DNA of 5,587 bases from Pseudomonadota bacterium (GTDB taxonomy: Bacteria; Pseudomonadota; Gammaproteobacteria; Burkholderiales; SHXO01): NCBI GenBank assembly GCA_023430065.1, contig JAEZCG010000214.1, forward strand, positions 1-5,587, written 5' to 3'. Each line of letters opens with the position of its first letter. Position 1 is the stretch's first letter. The notes beneath the pieces were generated by a model. It ran no database searches. It saw nothing but the letters and a program-made list of their open reading frames with translations, and was not told where the DNA came from. Positions 1 through 4,718 of this stretch are shown here, in pieces. A program made the translations under genes and the position numbers.

Positions 1-596
1 CGCAACTCCCAGTTGCGGGGAAGCGCCAGGTCGACGTAGGTTTCCCGGACCAGCAGTTCCAGACGCTGATCCTCCCGCACTTCCTTCGGGTAGTAGTCTG
101 TGCCGAAGTAGACCGGGTCTGCGTCCAAGCGCAGGCTGGCCTTCCACTTCGCCGAACCGACGGTTCCCTTGGCCTCCACCTGGGTGCGCACCACCCCCCG
201 CGCCCAGTGTCCGGGTGACTCGTAGGCATAGGCCGGCGCGAAGTCGACGAACCCGCGCAGCGGGAGGACGGTCCACCAGGACCTGCGTCCGTCCGCCGGC
301 GTGACTGCGTCCGGATCGTCGCCGGTGCCGACATCGAACAGATCGCCGCCACCCGTTCCGAACAGTGCATCGCGGTCCAGCGGAAGGTCTTCGTCGGCCT
401 GCGCGATCGGTGCAACGGGCGCAGACGGCGCTGGCGCGGGTGCCTCCTTGATCACGCGCGGCATCGCGACGGATCGAACACGCGGACGCTGCGCGTCGGC
501 GGCCAGGGCGACGGGGCCGTAGGTCCACAACGTCAGGGAGATCAGGGTCCAAATCAATCGCCGACGATTCGGCGCGCGCGATAGAGGTAATGTCAT
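1..596 (-). CDS. Secreted protein, probable outer-membrane beta-barrel (N-terminal part, continues beyond left edge)
   Basis: The frame is open from an ATG at 596 to the window edge, giving 198 complete codons with no stop. Residues 1-32 form a Sec signal peptide: basic NRRR, a hydrophobic stretch, then probable cleavage after ALA (32). Residues 50-100 are a Pro/Ala-rich then acidic, Gly-rich linker (EAPAPAPSAP, later DALFGTGGGDLFD). From about 108 the sequence alternates aromatic and polar residues in beta-strand fashion (LPLRGFVDFAPAYAYES, VRTQVEAKG, WKASLRLDADPVYFG) and ends in VRETYVDLALPRNWEL, which resembles early strands of DUF1302-like outer-membrane barrels; that family name is from memory and not tested. 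The start is supported by AGAGGA at 609-604, seven bases upstream. The ATG overlaps the ATPase stop as ATGA, so the two genes are probably translationally coupled and may work together. The barrel call is moderate because most of the protein is outside the window. Confidence 0.7.
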   Translation of the reverse strand, partial: MTLPLSRAPNRRRLIWTLISLTLWTYGPVALAADAQRPRVRSVAMPRVIKEAPAPAPSAPVAPIAQADEDLPLDRDALFGTGGGDLFDVGTGDDPDAVTPADGRRSWWTVLPLRGFVDFAPAYAYESPGHWARGVVRTQVEAKGTVGSAKWKASLRLDADPVYFGTDYYPKEVREDQRLELLVRETYVDLALPRNWEL

Positions 597-1357
597 GGTG
601 CGGTCCTCTCGGGCGCGCGCGCTCGTTCGGGCCGTACCGGATGCCAGCGGCCGTCCTGTCGGGTCGCGATGTAGCGGATGCTGCCGTCTTCGATGCCGAT
701 CAGGCGGTCCGCGGCGTCGATGACCTTGCGGTCGTGGGTCGAGAAAATGAACGTGGTGCCGAAGCGACGATTGATGTCGCGCATCAGGGCCAGGATGCCC
801 TCACCGGTCTTGTGATCCAGATTGGCCGTGGGCTCGTCCGCCAGGACGATGTCGGGCTGGGTCACCAGTGCGCGGGCGATGGCGACGCGCTGACGCTGCC
901 CCCCGCTCAGCTGGTTGGGCCGGTGCTTCGCGAACTTCGACAGCTGCACGACGTTGAGGAAGTGGGCCACGCGCTGCCGGCGCTCGGCAGCGTCCAGCTC
1001 GTCCATCTGCAACAGCGGATACTCGACGTTCTCCTCGGCGGTGAGGACGGGGAATAAATTGAAGGTCTGGAAGACGAAGCCGATATTTCGCGCACGTATC
1101 AACGCCAGATCATGCGCAGAGCGACGCGTCACGTCATGACCCGCAATCCGAATCGAACCCTTGCTTGGCCGGTCGATGCAGCCGATGAGATTGAGCAGCG
1201 TCGACTTCCCACTACCGGATGGACCGGCGATCGCAACGAAGGCGCCCTCCTCGATCGCCAGATCGAGCGGATGCAGTGCCGCGACAATGTGCTCGCCCAA
1301 GGCGTACTCCTTGGACACGCCCTCCATCTCCACCACCTTCCGAACCTGCTGGGCCAC
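593..1357 (-). CDS. ABC transporter ATP-binding protein, LolD/MacB type
   Basis: A 254-residue cytoplasmic ATPase expected to power an FtsX/LolC/MacB-like inner-membrane permease. All ABC motifs are intact: Walker A GPSGSGKST (45-53), Q-loop Gln97 in GFVFQTFNLFPVLTAEENV, signature LSGGQ (150-154), Walker B IVLADE (170-175) with catalytic Glu175, D-loop region PTANLD, and H-loop His208. The Q-loop context and PTANLD are typical of the LolD/MacB branch (established family knowledge). A basic, Pro-rich tail of about 25 residues follows the usual end of the fold. The GTG at 1357 is preferred over the in-frame ATG at 1327, because GTG has AAGGAG eight bases upstream and keeps the first beta strand (RKVVEMEGVSKEY). 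The stop overlaps the next gene as ATGA. No permease is visible, and the divergent neighbour encodes a LolA-like protein, so lipid or lipoprotein traffic is a reasonable inference. Macrolide-type or peptide export cannot be excluded. Confidence 0.93.
   Translation of the reverse strand: MAQQVRKVVEMEGVSKEYALGEHIVAALHPLDLAIEEGAFVAIAGPSGSGKSTLLNLIGCIDRPSKGSIRIAGHDVTRRSAHDLALIRARNIGFVFQTFNLFPVLTAEENVEYPLLQMDELDAAERRQRVAHFLNVVQLSKFAKHRPNQLSGGQRQRVAIARALVTQPDIVLADEPTANLDHKTGEGILALMRDINRRFGTTFIFSTHDRKVIDAADRLIGIEDGSIRYIATRQDGRWHPVRPERARAPERTAP
604..609 (-). promoter_or_regulatory. Ribosome binding site of the barrel gene, inside the ATPase 3' end
   Basis: AGAGGA on the minus strand sits seven bases before the ATG at 596, within the last codons of the ATPase gene. 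Together with the ATGA stop/start overlap at 593-596, it suggests re-initiation or coupled translation. Confidence 0.55.
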
Positions 1358-1423
1358 CTCGCGCGCTCCTTCGCCTCCCTGCCACGCTACTTTCGTCCCG
1401 CCAGCCGGGAAGTTGAGGAGCGC
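1358..1423. other. Short divergent intergenic region
   Basis: This gap of about 66 bases between the ATPase GTG (minus strand) and the probable TTG start of the LolA-like gene (plus strand) must hold, or lie near, the start signals of both. It contains the ATPase Shine-Dalgarno and a GAGGAG at 1415-1420. I find no convincing -35/-10 or -24/-12 pair on either strand. The promoters may therefore extend into the opposing coding sequences. Confidence 0.5.
1366..1371 (-). promoter_or_regulatory. Ribosome binding site of the ABC ATPase
   Basis: AAGGAG on the minus strand lies eight bases before the GTG at 1357. It decides the start in favour of this GTG over the internal ATG at 1327. Confidence 0.65.
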
Positions 1424-2203
1424 TTGCCCGGTGCGGGCACATGGCTGCGCCGCACCCTGCTGGCACTACTGATCGCGGCGGTGCCGCTCCCGGGGTCGGC
1501 TCAGCAGAACAAGACGGACGGCGCCGCGGATCCGAAGGCGGAAGCCCTGCTCAGGCAGGCGGACGAGGTGCGATTCCCGCTCAGCGGCGCGGAACTGACG
1601 GTCTCGATCCGGACGACGAAGAACGGTCAGGAAACCGACAGGCGGGTGTACCGGGTACTGTCGAAAGGCAACGACAAATCCGTGGTGATGGTGATCGAAC
1701 CCCAGATCGAGCGGGGCCAGGTCATGCTGATGAGCGGACGCGAACTGTGGCTCTTCCTGCCGGCGGTATCCCAGCCCGTCCGCCTGTCGCTGGCGCAACG
1801 TCTGTCCGGGCAGGTGGCCAACGGGGACATCGCACGCGCCAATTTTGCAGGCGACTACCACGCGCGCATCGTCGGGAACGAAGCATCCGAGGCGGGTGCG
1901 CTGCACGTGCTCGACCTGACGGCACGGGATCGCACCGTGACCTACCATCGCGTCAAGCTCTGGCTGCGGCAGCGAGACGCCTGGCCGGTCAAGGCCGAGT
2001 TCTACTCGGTATCGAATCGGCTGCTCAAGACCTGCACCTACGGAGACTACAAGGTAGCCGCCGGTCGCATGCGTCCAACCCGGCTGGTCATGACCGATGC
2101 ATTGAAGCAGGACGAGGTGTCGGTGATGGAGTACGCTGACATTCGCGCCCGGAGCCTACCCGATCGCGTGTTCAGCAAGGAGTACTTGAAGAAACTCCAG
2201 TAG
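1424..2203 (+). CDS. Periplasmic LolA-like 'outer membrane lipoprotein-sorting' family protein
   Basis: A protein of about 259 residues from the TTG at 1424. Residues 1-26 look like a Sec signal peptide: WLRR, then TLLALLIAAVPLP, cleavage after GSA before QQ. There is no lipobox Cys, so it should be soluble in the periplasm. The mature part resembles the LolA-like family PF17131 from memory: DEVRFPL near 47-53, beta-rich repeats, KGNDKSVVMVIEP (81-93), ELWLFLPAVSQPVRL (107-121), KLWLRQRDAWPVKAEFYS (178-195) and a closing MEYADIRARSLPDRVFSKEYL (235-255). Such proteins are thought to bind lipid or lipoprotein acyl chains in a half-barrel. The reading frame stays open upstream to 1112, but that part is antisense to the ATPase. 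In the signal-peptide region the only ATG (1441) is out of frame. GAGGAG at 1415-1420 precedes the TTG by only three bases, so the exact start is uncertain. Being divergent from an ABC ATPase suggests it is that transporter's periplasmic partner. Confidence 0.85.
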   Translation: MPGAGTWLRRTLLALLIAAVPLPGSAQQNKTDGAADPKAEALLRQADEVRFPLSGAELTVSIRTTKNGQETDRRVYRVLSKGNDKSVVMVIEPQIERGQVMLMSGRELWLFLPAVSQPVRLSLAQRLSGQVANGDIARANFAGDYHARIVGNEASEAGALHVLDLTARDRTVTYHRVKLWLRQRDAWPVKAEFYSVSNRLLKTCTYGDYKVAAGRMRPTRLVMTDALKQDEVSVMEYADIRARSLPDRVFSKEYLKKLQ

Positions 2204-2254
2204 GTCTCGCATCGCAACATGGACGGAACTTCGGCGGGTGGACCCGGTTGACAC

Positions 2255-2290
2255 GCCGGCACTATCGGCTGGCACCGATCGTGCACCGGC
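2255..2290. repeat. Imperfect inverted repeat / potential hairpin
   Basis: Three pairing blocks are nested: GCCG (2255-2258) with CGGC (2287-2290), GCAC (2259-2262) with GTGC (2281-2284), and ATCGG (2264-2268) with CCGAT (2275-2279). They leave one 1x1 mismatch, a two-base bulge and a six-base loop, 13 pairs in total. It lies about 50 bases after the upstream stop. No T-run follows, so it is a poor intrinsic terminator. It could be an operator, an RNA structure, or part of a Rho-dependent 3' end. Confidence 0.5.
2270..2285 (+). promoter_or_regulatory. Candidate sigma-54 (-24/-12) promoter
   Basis: TGGCACCGATCGTGCA matches the consensus TGGCACR-N4-TTGCW with the essential GG and GC separated by the required 10 bases. 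It deviates at R (C here) and at the first T of TTGC (G here). XrtA/PEP-CTERM loci are commonly accompanied by the PrsK/PrsR two-component system, whose regulator carries a sigma-54 interaction domain, so such a promoter fits the context. Against it, the element sits inside an inverted repeat that may explain part of the match. The predicted leader to the ATG at 2443 is roughly 145-150 bases. Confidence 0.4.
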
Positions 2291-2387
2291 TGTCGCCCTT
2301 CGACGCCATGTCCGGCGGGCTCCCCAGGACGGTGAAATTGTGTGACATTCGACGCCGTTTAAAGGGGGGATCTTAGAAGGCGGTATG

Positions 2388-2393
2388 TATAAT
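2388..2393 (+). promoter_or_regulatory. Candidate sigma-70 -10 box
   Basis: A perfect TATAAT lies in the AT-rich stretch, preceded directly by TG. No recognisable -35 hexamer exists 16-18 bases upstream (that region is a G-run). If used, it would probably depend on an activator or on weak extended -10 contacts, and would give a leader of about 43 bases before the ATG at 2443. Confidence 0.3.
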
Positions 2394-2442
2394 TGCAGCG
2401 CAAAATTGGGGATTTATGCTAGGGCATTCATCGGGGAGCACC

Positions 2443-3078
2443 ATGGGTACAGAGCTTCGCATTTCTGCCAGGGCCGTCTGCGCAGGGCTTCTGGCTCTGC
2501 TTGTCGTCATCGTCGGAACCGGGTGTGCATCACGGACCACTCACCCTCCGGCACCCGCCTCCGTCGCCTCCCCCGAATACACCTATCTCATCGGCCCGGG
2601 CGACAACGTCAACATCATCGTCTGGCGCAATCCGGATCTCTCCACCAGCGTTCCCGTACGTCCTGACGGCAAGATCACCGTCCCCCTGGTCGAGGATCTG
2701 CCTGCAATCGGCAAGGACTCCACTTCTCTTGCTCGAGACATCGAAAGCGCGTTGGCCAAGTACATCCGCGATCCGGTCGTCACGGTCATCGTCACCGGTT
2801 TCGTGGGGCCCTACAGCGAGCAGATCCGGGTCGTGGGAGAAGCCGCCAGGCCGCAGGCCCTGCCCTACCGCCAGAACATGACGATTTTGGACGTGATGAT
2901 TGCGGTAGGCGGCATCACGGATTTCGCGGACGGAAATCAGGCCCATATCTTGCGCCCGGCGGACGGGAACAAGCTCTACAACGTTCGCCTCAAGGATCTT
3001 CTGCGCCGGGGAGACGTTTCCGCGAACGTGGACATGAAACCGGGCGATGTCGTCGTGATCCCGCAGAGCTGGTTCTAA
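2443..3078 (+). CDS. XrtA/PEP-CTERM system exopolysaccharide export lipoprotein (short Wza-like, TIGR03027 type)
   Basis: A 211-residue polysaccharide export protein of the OPX family, predicted to form the periplasmic/outer-membrane end of the export channel. The lipoprotein signal has R6/R10, then GLLALLVVIVGTG and Cys28; Gly at -3 is atypical for a lipobox. The Poly_export domain spans about 47-120 (YLIGPGDNVNI, then PVRPDGKITVPLVEDL). An SLBB-type domain follows (about 127-178, IRVVGEAARPQALPY, then MTILDVMIAVGGITDF), and the protein ends in MKPGDVVVIPQSWF. This pattern closely fits the XrtA-associated family as I know it. The protein is much shorter than E. coli Wza and lacks its C-terminal outer-membrane helix. 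Start choice: the ATG at 2443 has GGGGAG at 2433-2438 and gives a compact signal peptide. The in-frame ATG at 2416 would add nine residues and has a poorly spaced GGGGA only three bases upstream. It is the first gene of a three-gene run. Confidence 0.95.
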   Translation: MGTELRISARAVCAGLLALLVVIVGTGCASRTTHPPAPASVASPEYTYLIGPGDNVNIIVWRNPDLSTSVPVRPDGKITVPLVEDLPAIGKDSTSLARDIESALAKYIRDPVVTVIVTGFVGPYSEQIRVVGEAARPQALPYRQNMTILDVMIAVGGITDFADGNQAHILRPADGNKLYNVRLKDLLRRGDVSANVDMKPGDVVVIPQSWF

Positions 3079-3124
3079 CGGAACCGCCCGGGTCGAGACG
3101 CACGGCACAATTCGAGACAACACT

Positions 3125-4708
3125 ATGCATTACATGGTCGAGCAGCTTCTCGACTACGCGCGCGCCGCGTGGCAGCGGCGTTTCGTGGGGTTGACCGTCG
3201 CGTGGCTGGTCGCCTTCGGCACCATCGTCGCCATCGTTCTCACGCCGGACAAGTACGAGGCCTCGGCCCGGCTGTTCGTCGACACGCAATCGGTGCTCAA
3301 ACCGCTGATGTCCGGTCTGGCCGTACAGCCGAACGTTGAACAGCAGGTGCGCATGCTCAGCCGGACCCTTCTCTCCAGGCCGAACATGGAAAAGCTGGTA
3401 CGCATGGCGGATCTGGACCTCGACGCCAAGACGCCCCAGCAGCGCGATGCGGTGATCGACGGCCTGATCGGGTCGATCGAGGTGCAGGGCAATCCGCGAG
3501 ACAACCTGTACTCTATCAGCTACCGGAGCACGCAACCCGCCACCGCCAAGAAGGTCGTCGATTCCCTGCTTTCGATCTTCGTCGAATCCGGATTGGGGAA
3601 CAAGCGCCGCGATACGGAGAAGGCAAGGCAGTTCATCGACGAGCAGATCCGCGAGTACGAGAAGCGTCTGCAGCAGGCGGAGCGCCGGCTGAAGGACTTC
3701 AAGCTCGATAACCTGAACGCGATGGCGGGCGGCCAGGATGCGGTGAGTACCATGGTCGCGATGGAGGACCAGATCAGCCGTGCGCGCATGGACCTGCGCG
3801 CCGCCGAGCAGTCGCGCGACGCGTTGCAGCGCGAGTTGGCCGGCGAGGAGCCGGTCTTCCTGCCCGATCCGAACTGGTCGGCACCCAGCAAGAACAACGA
3901 GACGCTGTCCACCGAGCTCGATCAGCGCATCGACGCGCTCAAGCGCAATCTCGACGAGTTGCTGCGCAAGTACACCGATCAGCATCCGGACGTGACCGGT
4001 ACGCGCCGCGTGCTCGCGGAACTGGAAGCCCAGCGCCAGGAACGGCTCGAGGCATTGAAGAAAGCCATCGCCGAGGACAACGGCGACGGCGCGCGCTCGG
4101 TGTCGGGGGTCGAGCGCAACCCCGTCTACCAGCAGCTCAAGCTGTCGCTGGCAGAAGCCGAAGCCAATGTGGCGGCCTTGCGAGGCCGCCTCGTGGAGCT
4201 GGAGACCCGCTACAACCAGGTCCGCAGCACTGCCCGCATGCGCCCCGAGATCGAAGAGCAGCTCGTCCAGCTGAACCGCGACTATCAGGTTCAGAAGGCC
4301 CAGTACGACAGTCTGCTGTCACGGCGCGAGTCCGCGTCCATGACGAGCGAACTCGAAGAATCGGCCAGCATCGCGGATTTCAGGGTGATCGATCCGCCGC
4401 GGGTCTCGCCGAAGCCGGTGGCGCCCAATCGTTTGCTGATGCTGCCGGCGGCGTTCGTCGTATCCCTGGGCGCCGGCGTCTTCGCGGCATTCGCGTACGG
4501 TCAGATTTTCCCCACGTTCTACACCGCACGCGGTCTGCGCCGGGTGACGCAGCGCCCTGTACTGGGCGCGATCACGCTGCAGGAGACGCCACAGTCGAAG
4601 CGCAGGCAACGCGTTCGCTACTATGCATTCACGAGTGCACTGGCCGGATTGGTCGGGCTGTTCGGTTCGGCGTGGGTCGTCATGCTGCTGATGTCCCGGA
4701 CGGCGTAG
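3125..4708 (+). CDS. XrtA system polysaccharide chain-length determinant (Wzc N-terminal-like, TIGR03007 type)
   Basis: A 527-residue inner-membrane co-polymerase without a kinase domain. A Wzz domain begins at the N-terminus with TM1 at about 20-39, followed by the conserved YEASARLFVDTQSVLKPL and SGLAVQPNVEQQVRMLSRTLLSRPN (44-86). Long charged, heptad-like periplasmic coiled-coil stretches follow (about 160-240 and 265-400). A GNVR-like segment (about 361-404, RYNQVRSTARMRPEIEEQL) precedes the Pro-rich motif DPPRVSPKPVAPNRL (423-437) and TM2 (about 437-459). A cytoplasmic stretch with LRRVTQRPVLGAITL leads to a third hydrophobic segment (about 500-523). The third segment is in line with family members as I remember them. 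It should pair with the separate tyrosine kinase encoded next, forming a split Wzc. Start: ATG 3125, with ATG 3134 as an alternative. Neither has a strong Shine-Dalgarno (only GAGA at 3114-3117). The gap to the upstream gene is 46 bases. Confidence 0.95.
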   Translation: MHYMVEQLLDYARAAWQRRFVGLTVAWLVAFGTIVAIVLTPDKYEASARLFVDTQSVLKPLMSGLAVQPNVEQQVRMLSRTLLSRPNMEKLVRMADLDLDAKTPQQRDAVIDGLIGSIEVQGNPRDNLYSISYRSTQPATAKKVVDSLLSIFVESGLGNKRRDTEKARQFIDEQIREYEKRLQQAERRLKDFKLDNLNAMAGGQDAVSTMVAMEDQISRARMDLRAAEQSRDALQRELAGEEPVFLPDPNWSAPSKNNETLSTELDQRIDALKRNLDELLRKYTDQHPDVTGTRRVLAELEAQRQERLEALKKAIAEDNGDGARSVSGVERNPVYQQLKLSLAEAEANVAALRGRLVELETRYNQVRSTARMRPEIEEQLVQLNRDYQVQKAQYDSLLSRRESASMTSELEESASIADFRVIDPPRVSPKPVAPNRLLMLPAAFVVSLGAGVFAAFAYGQIFPTFYTARGLRRVTQRPVLGAITLQETPQSKRRQRVRYYAFTSALAGLVGLFGSAWVVMLLMSRTA

Positions 4709-4711
4709 GAG
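4707..4711 (+). promoter_or_regulatory. Ribosome binding site of the tyrosine kinase gene
   Basis: AGGAG overlaps the stop codon of the chain-length gene and lies seven bases before the ATG at 4719. It fixes the kinase start and suggests coupled translation. Confidence 0.7.
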
Positions 4712-4718
4712 CACAGCG

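Larger units (their letters stand above)
2204..2442 (+). other. Intergenic leader of the exopolysaccharide operon
   Basis: I see no convincing coding sequence in these bases. The first half is GC-rich and carries short inverted repeats (CGGGT-N2-ACCCG at 2235-2246 and a larger one at 2255-2290). The last 85 bases or so are clearly richer in A/T than the rest of the window, with TTTAAA (2358-2363), a G-run (2364-2369) and TATAAT (2388-2393). This is the expected place for the promoter of the following three genes. There is no hairpin followed by a T-run, so no intrinsic terminator for the upstream gene is evident and read-through is possible. Confidence 0.7.

Noticed and set aside
1112..1423. 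In-frame upstream extension of the LolA-like gene
   Set aside because: These codons lie mostly opposite the ATPase N-terminal half and read as its antisense. The signal peptide begins only near 1440, so an N-terminal extension is not credible.
2248..2253. Perfect TTGACA -35 hexamer
   Set aside because: No -10-like hexamer lies 16-18 bases downstream (that position is the GC-rich TGGCACC), so it is not supported as a sigma-70 promoter.
2382..2397. Second sigma-54-like site ending in TTGCA (2393-2397)
   Set aside because: The upstream GG is one base too far away (11 instead of 10 between GG and GC) and the -24 half does not match TGGCAC.
2990..3985. 331-residue open frame on the minus strand opposite the chain-length gene
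   Set aside because: It is antisense to a clearly recognised gene, with no domain, signal or ribosome site. Such long antisense frames are expected in GC-rich codon-biased DNA.
4500..4705. Third membrane segment in the chain-length protein as an unusual extension
   Set aside because: As far as I recall, XrtA-type chain-length proteins often carry this C-terminal hydrophobic segment, so it is not treated as novel.
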